Below are positions 1-9,341 of a DNA stretch of 47,111 nucleotides, piece after piece. The DNA is from Sulfuriferula sp. (GTDB taxonomy: Bacteria > Pseudomonadota > Gammaproteobacteria > Burkholderiales > Sulfuriferulaceae), in contig JARLJL010000010.1 in NCBI GenBank assembly GCA_031291235.1, positions 1-47,111 of the forward strand. Reading direction: 5' to 3'. The translations under genes and the position numbers were made by a program. The notes below the pieces were generated by a model that was not told the DNA's origin, searched no databases, and saw only the letters and a program-made list of their open reading frames with translations. How positions within the stretch are numbered: position 1 is the stretch's first letter; each line of letters opens with the position of its first letter.

Positions 1-49
1 CCGATGATAGTGTGGATTACCCATGTGAAAGTAGGTCATCGTCAGACAT
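1..49 (+). rRNA. rrf: 5S ribosomal RNA, 3' end (partial)
   Basis: The first bases read as the last two fifths of a 5S rRNA: CCGATGATAGTGTGG, then CCATGTGAAAGTAGGTCATC and GTCAGACAT, which matches the conserved 3' half of bacterial 5S rRNA. The 5' part lies outside the window. A rho-independent terminator follows within about 10 bases, as expected at the end of an rRNA operon. The exact 3' end is uncertain by a few bases. Confidence 0.9.
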
Positions 50-57
50 CTATCCCT

Positions 58-92
58 AAACCCCCAAGGCTAACGCCTCGGGGGTTTTTTAT
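58..92 (+). terminator. Rho-independent terminator of the upstream rRNA operon
   Basis: The stem ACCCCCAAGGC / GCCTCGGGGGT has one A-C mismatch, a TAAC loop and a run of six T. It sits directly after the 5S rRNA, so it most likely ends the rRNA operon. Confidence 0.92.
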
Positions 93-156
93 TGCGCGCA
101 ATAATTAGGTAACCTCCGATGTTCAGGCTCGATTAGGAATGTAGCGCATTGGCTGG

Positions 157-708
157 TTATGAATATCGGGATGCATATTGCCTGGACAGCGCGGCATAAT
201 GGTCAGCTGAGTATTTAAAATAGGCCAATTCTTCAGGCGTTAGCGCACGGATCAGTTTCGCCGGCCGTCCAAGATATAGATGGCCGCTGATTAGGGTTTT
301 ACCTTCGGCAACCAGACTGCCGGCACCGACCAGTACCTGCGGTTCGACTGTCACCTTGTCCATGATCAGGCTGCCCATGCCGATGAGGCATTCATTACCG
401 ATAGTGCAGCCATGAAGAATGACGCTATGCCCGATGGTGACATCGTCGCCTATGATTAATGGCGAGCCATCGGGATCGTTGACTGTCTTATGCGAAACAT
501 GCAATACGCTATTATCCTGAATGTTGCTATTAGCACCTACACGTATGCTATTGACGTCACCACGTATGACTGCGCCGCACCATACAGATGAATTGTTCCC
601 TAAAACGACATCGCCAATAATATTAGCGCTATGATGTACCCATGCAGAGTCGGCGATTTTTGGCATGTAATCCATATAAGCTTGTTGTGAAGATGGATGC
701 TTATGCAT
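157..708 (-). CDS. Gamma-carbonic anhydrase family protein (left-handed beta-helix)
   Basis: This is a hexapeptide-repeat, left-handed beta-helix protein of the gamma-carbonic anhydrase/YrdA/PaaY group. These are trimeric cytoplasmic proteins binding zinc or iron between subunits. The sequence shows the PKIADSAWVH entry motif, VWCGAVIRGDVN, the metal-ligand regions LHVSH and GHSVILHGC, and a C-terminal helix ending at ALSRQYASRYS. The reading frame stays open to a TTG at 780. I chose the ATG at 708 because AGGA lies 6 bases before it and because a TATAAT-like -10 (minus strand, 742-747) would start transcription downstream of the TTG. The homologous region begins about 16 residues after this start. 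Carbonic anhydrase activity is not proven for most YrdA-like members, so substrate is unknown. The gene diverges from prlC. Confidence 0.9.
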   Translation of the reverse strand: MHKHPSSQQAYMDYMPKIADSAWVHHSANIIGDVVLGNNSSVWCGAVIRGDVNSIRVGANSNIQDNSVLHVSHKTVNDPDGSPLIIGDDVTIGHSVILHGCTIGNECLIGMGSLIMDKVTVEPQVLVGAGSLVAEGKTLISGHLYLGRPAKLIRALTPEELAYFKYSADHYAALSRQYASRYS

Positions 709-823
709 AATATGTCCTGCTAACTGAATACCGAAGCGATTATTATATAAGTTATCTACGCGTGCATAATATACAGTCAACTATGTACGTAATATGTGTT
801 GTTATTTTTTAAGATTGACATAA

Positions 824-2842
824 ATGAACCCGCTACTAGATTTTACCGGTTTGCCGCATTATTGCGATATCAAGGCAACAGACGTAACGCCAGCGATAGA
901 TAAATTACTGCAGGAAAATTTGGAATTGACAGCCCGGTTGTTGGCTGCAGATCAGCCGACATGGTTGACGTTTATTCAGCCTATGGAAGATGCTAATGAA
1001 AAGTTGTCGCGTGCCTGGGGGCCTGTTTCGCATTTGAATAGCGTGATGAATAGTCCGGAATTGCGCGAAGTCTACAATGACAATTTGCCAAAAATTACCC
1101 AGTACTACGCATCATTGGCTCAAAATTTGGCGCTGTTTAACAAATTCAGGGAATTAGGACAAAGCCAGGAATATTCCATACTCAGCGCAGCCCGGAAGAA
1201 AATAGTCGAAAATGAATTGCGTGACTTTCGATTAGGAGGGGCAGAACTTGCTGTCGAAGATAAGCCCCGGTTTTTGGAAATTCAGGAGCAATTGGCACAA
1301 TTATCGGCTAAATTCGAAGAAAATCTGCTCGATGCCACGAATGCATATAGCCTGATAGTTGACAACGTAGCAGAATTGTCTGGGTTACCCGAGGATGTTC
1401 TGCTCACTGCGTGGGAGGCCGCCAAACGGGACGAACGAACGGGTTGGAAGTTGACGCTGCATGCGCCATCCTATTTGCCAGTCATGCAATATGCGGATAA
1501 TCGGTCCCTACGCGAAAAAATGTACCGGGCTTATGTTACACGGGCATCTGAATTCGGACCGTCCGAGTTGGACAATACCAGCCTGATTGCAGATATCGTC
1601 AGGTTGCGTCATGAGGCCGCACTCATGTTGGGGTTTGCGGATTACGCCGAATTGTCGCTTGCCAGCAAAATGGCGGAATCGCCGCAGCAGGTAGATCAGT
1701 TTTTGCAGGAGCTGGCGCAGCGCGCTCGGCCATATGCCGAGCGCGATATGCAGGAATTACGCGATTTCGCTCAGACTGAACTGGGTTTGGCCGATTTGCA
1801 GGCATGGGATATCAGTTATGCCAGCGAGAAACTGCGTGTCGCCAGGTATGATTTCTCTGATCAGGAAGTCAAACAGTATTTCCCGGAATCTCAGGTATTG
1901 CCTGGCATGTTCAAGTTAATCCATACTTTGTATGGATTAACTGTCCGTCTTGGTAAGGCCGAGGTTTGGCATAAAGACGTCAAGTTCTACGATATGCTAG
2001 ATGATAGCGGTAAACTTATTGGACAGTTTTATCTGGATTTGTATGCTCGCGAGCATAAGCGTGGCGGTGCGTGGATGGATGATGCGCTCACACGCAGGCG
2101 CAAAGGCGACGCCATTCAGACCCCGGTTGCTTATCTTACCTGCAATTTTTCTGCCCCGGTCGGCGACAAGCCGGCATTGTTTACCCACGATGACGTGATT
2201 ACCCTATTCCATGAGTTCGGTCATGGTTTGCATCATTTGCTGACCCAAATTGAAGATTTGGGCGTGTCCGGTATTAATGGCGTGGAGTGGGATGCGGTTG
2301 AGTTGCCTTCCCAGTTCATGGAAAATTTTTGCTGGGAATGGGATGTGCTTACGCATTTGACACAGCATGTCGATAATAAAGGGAGTTTGCCTCGCATACT
2401 GTTCGACAAGATGGTGGCGGCAAAGCATTTCCAAAGTGGCCTGCAGACTTTGCGCCAAATTGAATTTTCCCTGTTTGATTTGCGCTTACACAGCGGCGCT
2501 GTTTCCGGAACCTGTAGTGCATTACAATTATTACAGGATATTCGCAAACATGTCGCCGTGTTTTTGCCACCTAATTACAATCGTTTTCCGAATAATTTTT
2601 CCCATATCTTTGCCGGAGGGTATGCCGCAGGATATTACAGTTATAAATGGGCTGAAGTCTTGTCGGCAGATGCATACAGTCTCTTTGAGGACAATGGGGT
2701 ATTATCCTCGGAAATCGGTATCAAGTTCTGGCAGGAAATACTGGCTGTGGGCGGCTCGCGCCCGGCACTCGAATCTTTTGTAGCATTTCGCGGGCGAGCG
2801 CCGAGTATGGATGCGTTGTTGCGACATAATGGCATGACCTGA
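824..2842 (+). CDS. prlC: Oligopeptidase A (M3 family zinc metallopeptidase)
   Basis: This cytoplasmic M3 zinc peptidase degrades short peptides, including cleaved signal peptides. At 672 aa it is close to the roughly 680 aa of E. coli OpdA/PrlC. The zinc motif HEFGH is at residues 463-467, and the third ligand is the Glu of VELPSQ near residue 493. The C-terminal part has the family's FAGGYAAGYYSYKWAEVLSAD segment (shortened here: GGYAAGYYSYKWAEVL). No signal peptide is present. The start ATG is preceded only by a weak AAGA, and the upstream 43 bases are AT-rich. A DUF4124 gene follows after 21 bases, so co-transcription is plausible. Confidence 0.95.
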   Translation: MNPLLDFTGLPHYCDIKATDVTPAIDKLLQENLELTARLLAADQPTWLTFIQPMEDANEKLSRAWGPVSHLNSVMNSPELREVYNDNLPKITQYYASLAQNLALFNKFRELGQSQEYSILSAARKKIVENELRDFRLGGAELAVEDKPRFLEIQEQLAQLSAKFEENLLDATNAYSLIVDNVAELSGLPEDVLLTAWEAAKRDERTGWKLTLHAPSYLPVMQYADNRSLREKMYRAYVTRASEFGPSELDNTSLIADIVRLRHEAALMLGFADYAELSLASKMAESPQQVDQFLQELAQRARPYAERDMQELRDFAQTELGLADLQAWDISYASEKLRVARYDFSDQEVKQYFPESQVLPGMFKLIHTLYGLTVRLGKAEVWHKDVKFYDMLDDSGKLIGQFYLDLYAREHKRGGAWMDDALTRRRKGDAIQTPVAYLTCNFSAPVGDKPALFTHDDVITLFHEFGHGLHHLLTQIEDLGVSGINGVEWDAVELPSQFMENFCWEWDVLTHLTQHVDNKGSLPRILFDKMVAAKHFQSGLQTLRQIEFSLFDLRLHSGAVSGTCSALQLLQDIRKHVAVFLPPNYNRFPNNFSHIFAGGYAAGYYSYKWAEVLSADAYSLFEDNGVLSSEIGIKFWQEILAVGGSRPALESFVAFRGRAPSMDALLRHNGMT

Positions 2843-2863
2843 GATAACCACGGAGGAGGGGAT

Positions 2864-3384
2864 ATGCGAAAGAATGCAGTTTGGCTATTATTGATTATGT
2901 GTACCGATGGTGCGTGGGCAACAGAATTTTATAGATGGGTCGATAAATCGGGTGCGATACATTATAGCGATCAGATGCCAACCGGACACGTCAATAAACT
3001 GGAGCAGCGCAAACTGGAACCCAACGTGATTGACGGGCAGGCATCGTATGTGATGAAAGATGCCGCCATTAAGAATCCGGTGATCTTGTTCGGTGCCGAT
3101 TGCGGGCCATTGTGTTCCAATGCCAGAGCTTTGCTTGAAAAGCGGGGCATCCCTTATGAATTGAAGGATCCGCAAAAGGTTAAAAAGGATGCTGAAGCAC
3201 TGAATGCGCTAACCGGCGCCATGGAGTTGCCCGTGATTAAGGTAGGTAAAGAAATGATTAAGGGATTTGAACCTAATCAGTGGAATGCCATGCTAAACGA
3301 TGCGGGTTATCCAAAATCCAAAATACCGGGCGCATCCAGAAAAGATGGCAAACTTCCTCCATTGCCTCCAGCACCGCACGAGTA
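2864..3384 (+). CDS. Secreted DUF4124-glutaredoxin-like protein
   Basis: This 173-aa protein has a signal peptide (about residues 1-19, ending GAWA). A DUF4124 segment follows (FYRWVDKSGAIHYSD, residues 22-36), then a glutaredoxin-like domain from residue about 72 (VILFGADCGPLC, cis-Pro loop ELPVIKVG, then GFEPNQW). It is expected in the periplasm as a thiol-disulfide or redox-related protein. The usual CxxC is changed to C80-GPL-C84, that is CxxxC, so classical dithiol chemistry is uncertain. The start is supported by GGAGGAGGGG upstream of ATG 2864. Its TAA stop (3383-3385) shares one base with the ATG of the next gene, indicating translational coupling. No more specific function can be claimed. 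Confidence 0.82.
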
Positions 3385-4152
3385 ATGAAATTAGCTACTT
3401 GGAACGTTAATTCGCTTAAGGTACGTTTACCGCATTTGCTGGATTGGGTGACAGCGCATCAGCCGGATGTATTGTGTTTACAGGAAACCAAGCTGGAGGA
3501 TGTGAACTTCCCGCAGGATGCCATCGTGTCTGCAGGTTATCAGGTGGCCTATTGTGGCCAGAAGGCATATAACGGTGTGGCGATTCTGAGCCGAGGGGTA
3601 CTGGAAGATGTGGTGATGGGTATCCCCGGATGGGAAGACCCGCAACAGCGTGTAATCGCCGCAACCGTGTCCGGCGTCAGGGTCATTTGCGTATATGTGC
3701 CGAACGGGCAAAGTTTGGATTCCGACAAATATCTTTATAAATTGGCATGGTTGCGAGCATTGACGCATTATTTGGCCGATGAATTGACTCGTTATCCTAA
3801 ACTGGCTGTGCTCGGCGATTACAATATTGCGCCGCAAGATGACGATGTGTACGATGCCGTAGCGTGGGGTGATGGGGTTTTGGTGTCTGCCGCAGAGCGC
3901 GAAGCGTTTCAGGGCCTGTTGGCATTGGGGTTGGTCGACAGCTTTCGGTTATTTGATCAGGAGAACGCCAGCTTTACCTGGTGGGATTACCGCATGGCGG
4001 CATTCCGGCGCAATATGGGAGCCCGCATTGATCATGTGTTGTTATCGCAGACGCTGGTCGGCTTGTGTCGCTGTTGCGAGGTTGACAAAGCACCCCGTCG
4101 GCTGGAACGGCCATCCGATCATGCACCAGTTATGACAACGCTGGATTTGTGA
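3385..4152 (+). CDS. xth: Exodeoxyribonuclease III (AP endonuclease, ExoIII family)
   Basis: This is a 255-aa member of the ExoIII/APE family, which cleaves DNA at abasic sites and trims 3' ends in base-excision repair. Visible motifs are WNVNSLKVR (Asn7), QETKLED (metal-binding Glu34), GDYNIAP (catalytic Asp-Asn), WWDYR, RIDHVLLS and the terminal SDHAPV containing the catalytic His. The frame is open further upstream, but ATG 3385 gives the exact family N-terminus MKLATWN and overlaps the preceding stop as TAATG. The earlier in-frame start would lie inside the DUF4124 gene and is not credible. The stop is followed within 3 bases by a convergent gene. Confidence 0.95.
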   Translation: MKLATWNVNSLKVRLPHLLDWVTAHQPDVLCLQETKLEDVNFPQDAIVSAGYQVAYCGQKAYNGVAILSRGVLEDVVMGIPGWEDPQQRVIAATVSGVRVICVYVPNGQSLDSDKYLYKLAWLRALTHYLADELTRYPKLAVLGDYNIAPQDDDVYDAVAWGDGVLVSAAEREAFQGLLALGLVDSFRLFDQENASFTWWDYRMAAFRRNMGARIDHVLLSQTLVGLCRCCEVDKAPRRLERPSDHAPVMTTLDL

Positions 4153-4155
4153 TCG

Positions 4156-4620
4156 TTATTTGCCGATTGCTTTGAGTCCTCGACGTAGAAAAGTGTCGGC
4201 CAGCTCGTCGCTGATTGTTAATTTAATCAGTTTTTTGCAACCTAGCAGCGTTTCTTCCAGTGCGGTCGGCGTACCATCGGAGTCTTCTATTTTCTTGATG
4301 ATGCGTTCGGCATTAGTGCCCAGCAACTCCTTGGCGATGCCGGCAAGCTGAACTTTCAATAGCAATCCTGCGCCGCCAGACTGGCTGACCTGGCCATGGA
4401 TCGTCGAGACATCGTCGTGTATCAGTCCTAGTGCATACAATTCCTCGAGAACCGATGTGACATCGCTGACCCAGAATACTTTCTTTGCCAGGTTGGCAAC
4501 CGATGTTTTGCCATCCACAACCAGCAATGCCCGTCTGTGATTAGCGGAAATTTCATGGCCGTGACTGTGCGCAATTTCCTCACCTTTGGCGGTGCGAAAT
4601 AAAATCAAATCTGGATGCAT
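4156..4620 (-). CDS. Conserved protein of unknown function, 154 aa
   Basis: I do not recognise a characterised homologue. The protein is soluble with no signal peptide. Residues 1-75 look like a small winged-helix-type fold, with predicted helices and a LVVDGKTSVANLA strand-turn-helix and VLEELYALGLI. The C-terminal 60 residues (AKELLGTNAERIIKKIEDSD onward) are helical and recall the DUF8082-type tail found after regulatory domains in betaproteobacteria; that comparison is from memory and unverified. GGAG lies 6 bases before ATG 4620 and overlaps the end of the upstream membrane-protein gene, so both are probably one operon. It may be a small regulatory or adaptor protein. Confidence 0.75.
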   Translation of the reverse strand: MHPDLILFRTAKGEEIAHSHGHEISANHRRALLVVDGKTSVANLAKKVFWVSDVTSVLEELYALGLIHDDVSTIHGQVSQSGGAGLLLKVQLAGIAKELLGTNAERIIKKIEDSDGTPTALEETLLGCKKLIKLTISDELADTFLRRGLKAIGK

Positions 4621-4632
4621 GGCTACTCCAGC

Positions 4633-4932
4633 TTATTCAGTTAGTTCGCGGATGATATTAAAGATGAGACGTACGGTTACGACGACATAAATTGCCCCGA
4701 AGAGAAAAATGCCGGAAACCATCAGGCGCAACACGTCGTCGGGTAACTGATCGAAGAATGGCGTGGTGAGGTAACCGATGGTGAATAGCACCACAAGTAT
4801 CGTCAGGAAGTTCCAGCGCTTGCCCACCATGCCGCCGGGGATGCTGGATTTAAGTGATAGCGCCAAATACAGACAATAGAACATGATCAGTATTGCGCTA
4901 AAATTTAATATTGTGGTGATGTTGAAACCCAT
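4633..4932 (-). CDS. Small inner-membrane protein, 99 aa, three TM segments
   Basis: This is a hydrophobic 99-aa protein with three predicted membrane helices (about residues 8-26, 43-61 and 70-92) and a short polar tail ending RELTE. No catalytic motif is visible and I do not recognise the family. It resembles many uncharacterised small proteobacterial membrane proteins. The start is well supported, with AGGAG placed 7 bases before ATG 4932. The stop lies 12 bases upstream of the 154-aa gene, so the two are probably co-expressed. Its role is unknown. Confidence 0.75.
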   Translation of the reverse strand: MGFNITTILNFSAILIMFYCLYLALSLKSSIPGGMVGKRWNFLTILVVLFTIGYLTTPFFDQLPDDVLRLMVSGIFLFGAIYVVVTVRLIFNIIRELTE

Positions 4933-5017
4933 GTGTTATCTCCTGTGATAAATTATCGTTAGTTTTTGATTTATATTTAATAATTATGCCGTAATTCAAA
5001 GAAAATGTCTTGTCAAG

Positions 5018-6070
5018 TTATGGCAGGTTTAAACTGACTCCCAACAAATGTCCTGTGAAATAAGTGGCCAATCCGGCCATCCCGCCTATCAGTAACATAC
5101 GCAGCCCCCCCCACAATGCATGGCGACCGGTAAACAGGCTGATGCTTGCGCCGACCAGAAATAGCGATAGCGCGGTCACTGTCATTACGCCGTTCAGGGC
5201 GGGCTGTCGTGTACTGAACAAAAAAGGCAATAAAGGAATACCGGCCCCGGTACAAAAAGCCAAAAATGAAGAAATTGCCGCACTCCATGGGGATCCGAGT
5301 TCGTTTGGGTTGAGACCGAGTTCTTCTCGCGCCAAAGTGTCCAGCGCGCGCTCCGGTTCCGCTATCAAGGCGTTGGCCACTCTCTCGGCTTCGTCTTTGT
5401 TCATGCCCTTGGCAATATAAATCAATGCCAGTTCAGCTGCTTCTTCTTGCGGATATAGCGCCAGCTCTTCTCTTTCCAGGCCGATCTGGTATTCAAACAT
5501 TTCGCGTTGCGAGCGTACTGAGATATATTCTCCCGAAGCCATGGAGAATGCGCCGGCCAATAATCCGGCCAGACCTGAGATCAAAATTATCTGGCTTTGC
5601 CCCTGAGTTGCACCGGCTACCCCCATGATGAGGCTGGCATTGGAGACCAGGCCATCGTTGATGCCAAATACTGCGGCGCGCAGATTGGCGCGGCCGTTCA
5701 AGTGATGGCGCTGTCCGATATCTTCAAGCGTAGCAGGCATCAGATGCTGGTTGTTGTTTTGAGTGTAAATTGCCATACCCCGGACTTTCATCGCTGAAAG
5801 TATGGGACGCATGGTGCGTGCGCCTAGATACTTGAGCATATAACTCACCAGACGGGCACGCAGGTCGGGCTGGAAACGAGCGGGAACCAAGTTGCCTGTG
5901 CCGGTTAATTCGGTTTCCCAAATGCTTGCCTGTTGTTCTGCGGCTTTGGCTAAATCCGCGAATAACGCTTGCTCCGGTGTGCCTGCTTCTGCTTGGGCAA
6001 GGTTGCGATACAGATAGGCTGACCGTTTTTCTTCCTTCCAGCCTTGCAGAGCGTGGCGATGTTCGGACAT
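5018..6070 (-). CDS. VIT1/CCC1-type membrane transporter with N-terminal ferritin-like region
   Basis: This 350-aa protein belongs to the VIT1/CCC1 family of iron/manganese membrane transporters. Residues 1-60 resemble the helical ferritin/rubrerythrin-like domain seen in MbfA-type proteins, but an ExxH metal motif is not clearly retained (EQQASIW appears where the His is expected). The membrane part starts at LRAAVFGINDGLVSNASLI, the family hallmark. It contains GAFSMASGEYISVRSQ, a cytosolic helical insertion (EREELALYPQEEAAELA) and two more pairs of hydrophobic helices to the C-terminus. The likely role is export or sequestration of divalent iron or manganese. AAGG lies before ATG 6070. It begins 8 bases after comM ends, so ubiK-comM-this gene form one minus-strand unit. 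Confidence 0.85.
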   Translation of the reverse strand: MSEHRHALQGWKEEKRSAYLYRNLAQAEAGTPEQALFADLAKAAEQQASIWETELTGTGNLVPARFQPDLRARLVSYMLKYLGARTMRPILSAMKVRGMAIYTQNNNQHLMPATLEDIGQRHHLNGRANLRAAVFGINDGLVSNASLIMGVAGATQGQSQIILISGLAGLLAGAFSMASGEYISVRSQREMFEYQIGLEREELALYPQEEAAELALIYIAKGMNKDEAERVANALIAEPERALDTLAREELGLNPNELGSPWSAAISSFLAFCTGAGIPLLPFLFSTRQPALNGVMTVTALSLFLVGASISLFTGRHALWGGLRMLLIGGMAGLATYFTGHLLGVSLNLP

Positions 6071-6078
6071 GGCGGGCC

Positions 6079-7575
6079 TTAACTGTGAGTTAAACGGCGA
6101 TATTGTATGGATTCGGCTATGTGTCGACTGGTGATATCGGCTTCTGCTGCCAGATCAGCGACAGTACGCGCAACTTTAAGTATGCGATGATACGAACGTG
6201 CTGACAAATTCAGTCGAGCGATAGCCTGTTTTAATAACGCCTCTCCTGCTGCGTCCGGCGAACAATACAGCTCGATTTCCTTGCCGGATAGCAGGGCGTT
6301 GGTTTTACCCTGACGATTCATTTGTCGACTGTGGGCCTGTGTCACCCGATGCCGGATTAACGCGCTTTCCTCACCATTCGATTTTTCCAGCAGTTCTTCA
6401 TGATTCAAGGCGGGAACTTCAATTTGTATGTCTATGCGATCCAACAGCGGACCGGACAGACGGCCACGATAACGTGCGATCTGGTCTGGCGTGCAACGGC
6501 ATTTTCCGGAGGGATGCCCTGAATATCCGCAGGGGCATGGATTCATGGCGGCGACTAATTGAAAGCGTGCGGGAAAATCGATTTGGCGTGCTGCTCTGGA
6601 AATGGTGATGGCACCGGATTCGAGCGGCTCGCGCAACACTTCTAGGACTGCGCGCGGGAATTCAGGCAGCTCGTCCAGAAACAATACGCCATGGTGAGCC
6701 AGAGAGATTTCGCCGGGGCGAGGATTGCTCCCTCCGCCAACCATTGCCGCAGCTGAAGCCGTATGATGTGGACTGCGATAGGGGCGATGGCGCCAGTGGG
6801 CAGTACGGAAATTGCCATTCAACGAAAGCAAGGCAGCTGATTCGATTGCCTCGCGTTCGCTCATGTCCGGCAAAATCCCCGGCAAACGGCTTGCCAACAT
6901 GGATTTCCCGGTGCCTGGCGGGCCGGACATCAGAATCGAATGCCCGCCGGCTGCAGCAACTTCGAGCGCGCGTTTTGCGCCTGCCTGACCTTTGACATCG
7001 CTGAAATCCGGCAGATCGGCAATAGTGCCATTGGCAGCTGCTGGTAATTGGGACTTGAGCAAGGTTTGCCGTGTCAGATGAGCGCAGACCGCCAACAAGG
7101 AATCGGCCGGATAAATCACGGCCTCTTCAACAAGCGCAGCCTCAGCAGCGCTGGCGCTAGGTAATATGAATGCTCTTCCGCTTGACACGGCGCCTAAAGT
7201 CATCGCCAAGGCGCCGCGTATTGGGCGCAATTCGCCAGTCAGCGCCAATTCTCCTGCAAATTCATATTCTTGTAAGGGCTGGGTGGGAATTTGGCCCGAC
7301 GCAGCTAAAATGCCCAAAGCGATCGGCAGATCATAACGCCCCGACTCTTTAGGCAAGTCCGCTGGTGCGAGGTTGACAGTAATCCGGCTGACCGGAAATT
7401 CAAAGCGCGAGTTTTGAATGGCTGCGCGCACCCGGTCTCTTGCTTCCTTAACTTCGGCTTCAGGGAGTCCGACAATAGTAAAACTCGGCAAGCCATTTGC
7501 CAGATGCGCTTCGACGACGACTTCCGGTGCGCTCATGCCGGTAAGCGCACGGCTAAACAATACGGCAATGGCCAT
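6079..7575 (-). CDS. comM: YifB/ComM-family Mg-chelatase-like AAA+ ATPase
   Basis: This 498-aa AAA+ protein of the YifB/ComM family acts in the cytoplasm; ComM is a helicase promoting branch migration during natural transformation. Domain order is an N-terminal ChlI/Lon-protease-like fold (residues about 20-140, with GLPSFTIVGLPEAEVKEARD), a Mg-chelatase ATPase core with Walker A GPPGTGKS at 218-225 and Walker B GVLFLDELPEF, the NPCPCGY cysteine motif, and the Mg_chelatase_C domain (LNLSARSYHRILKVARTIADL-like). It sits 6 bases after ubiK. It is full length with no sign of damage. Presence of comM is compatible with natural competence but does not prove it. Confidence 0.93.
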   Translation of the reverse strand: MAIAVLFSRALTGMSAPEVVVEAHLANGLPSFTIVGLPEAEVKEARDRVRAAIQNSRFEFPVSRITVNLAPADLPKESGRYDLPIALGILAASGQIPTQPLQEYEFAGELALTGELRPIRGALAMTLGAVSSGRAFILPSASAAEAALVEEAVIYPADSLLAVCAHLTRQTLLKSQLPAAANGTIADLPDFSDVKGQAGAKRALEVAAAGGHSILMSGPPGTGKSMLASRLPGILPDMSEREAIESAALLSLNGNFRTAHWRHRPYRSPHHTASAAAMVGGGSNPRPGEISLAHHGVLFLDELPEFPRAVLEVLREPLESGAITISRAARQIDFPARFQLVAAMNPCPCGYSGHPSGKCRCTPDQIARYRGRLSGPLLDRIDIQIEVPALNHEELLEKSNGEESALIRHRVTQAHSRQMNRQGKTNALLSGKEIELYCSPDAAGEALLKQAIARLNLSARSYHRILKVARTVADLAAEADITSRHIAESIQYRRLTHS

Positions 7576-7581
7576 TATGGC

Positions 7582-7833
7582 TTATGCTGCGGGCGGTGTA
7601 ATCATCTTTTCCAGTTCTGTGATTCGCGTCTCCAGCGCAACCAGTTGCTCGCGAGTACGCAACAGTACTTCCTGTTGTACGTCGAATTCTTCCCGCGTCA
7701 CGATGTCGAGCTTTTGCAAGGTGCTTTGTACCAGCGCCCGCAAGTTATGTTCGATATCCTTGAATGGTCCCTGATGCACTGCCTGACTGATCTTGTCACC
7801 GAGCTCATCAAATAATTTTTGGTTTGGCAGCAT
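7582..7833 (-). CDS. ubiK: Ubiquinone biosynthesis accessory factor UbiK (YqiC/BMFP family)
   Basis: This 83-aa protein has the BMFP family layout: an amphipathic N-terminal helix (LFDELGDKISQAV, GPFKDIEHNLRALVQS) followed by a trimerising coiled coil (about residues 48-78, REEFDVQQEVLLRTREQL). UbiK helps the Ubi complex with lipid interaction in aerobic ubiquinone synthesis. The start is supported by AAGGGG placed 6 bases before ATG 7833. It is the first gene of a ubiK-comM-VIT unit, and its upstream region is shared with the divergent nitrogen-control promoter. Confidence 0.92.
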   Translation of the reverse strand: MLPNQKLFDELGDKISQAVHQGPFKDIEHNLRALVQSTLQKLDIVTREEFDVQQEVLLRTREQLVALETRITELEKMITPPAA

Positions 7834-7931
7834 GTATATCCCCTTAATGTATGCGCTAACGTCAATGACTGCTTCATTTTAACCGGCAAATTACCAGGCT
7901 GCTAGACAAAGTGTAATGAAATTTTACAACA

Positions 7932-7961
7932 TGCACCGTATTTGTGCGCATTTATGGTGCT
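7932..7961 (+). promoter_or_regulatory. Two overlapping NtrC-like enhancer sites
   Basis: TGCACCGTATTTGTGCG (7932-7948) has the NtrC spacing GCAC-N7-GTGC. TGCGCATTTATGGTGCT (7945-7961) is a second, weaker copy (GCGC-N7-GTGC). They lie about 110-140 bases before the expected transcription start of the sigma-54 promoter at 8054, which is typical enhancer distance. A third imperfect element, GGCGC-N8-GGTGC, is at 7974-7991. Binding is inferred, not shown. Confidence 0.65.
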
Positions 7962-8053
7962 AATCTTAAGCTCGGCGCATTTATTTGGTGCGGCGGAAAA
8001 TAGCGGTTCCGATTGATATTGCGTAACTTAATGTTTATTAAATATAATATTTC

Positions 8054-8069
8054 TGGCACGGGATGTGCT
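8054..8069 (+). promoter_or_regulatory. Sigma-54 (-24/-12) promoter
   Basis: TGGCACGGGATGTGCT matches the sigma-54 consensus TGGCACG-N4-TTGC-W with one mismatch (TTGC to GTGC), including invariant GG and GC at correct spacing. It lies 44 bases before the TorF-type porin start and downstream of NtrC-like sites, so it probably drives porin-glnK-amtB under nitrogen limitation. Confidence 0.75.
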
Positions 8070-8112
8070 ACAAAACATCTCGCAATGTTGCAATTTTACT
8101 TAGGAGTTTCTG

Positions 8113-9329
<1,217 letters not shown>

Positions 9330-9341
9330 AGGGAGAGCGAC

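Noticed and set aside
5011-5016. TTGACA on the minus strand as a -35 for the 99-aa membrane protein gene
   Set aside because: No acceptable -10 hexamer at 16-18 bases spacing; the nearest TAAT-like sequence is too far.
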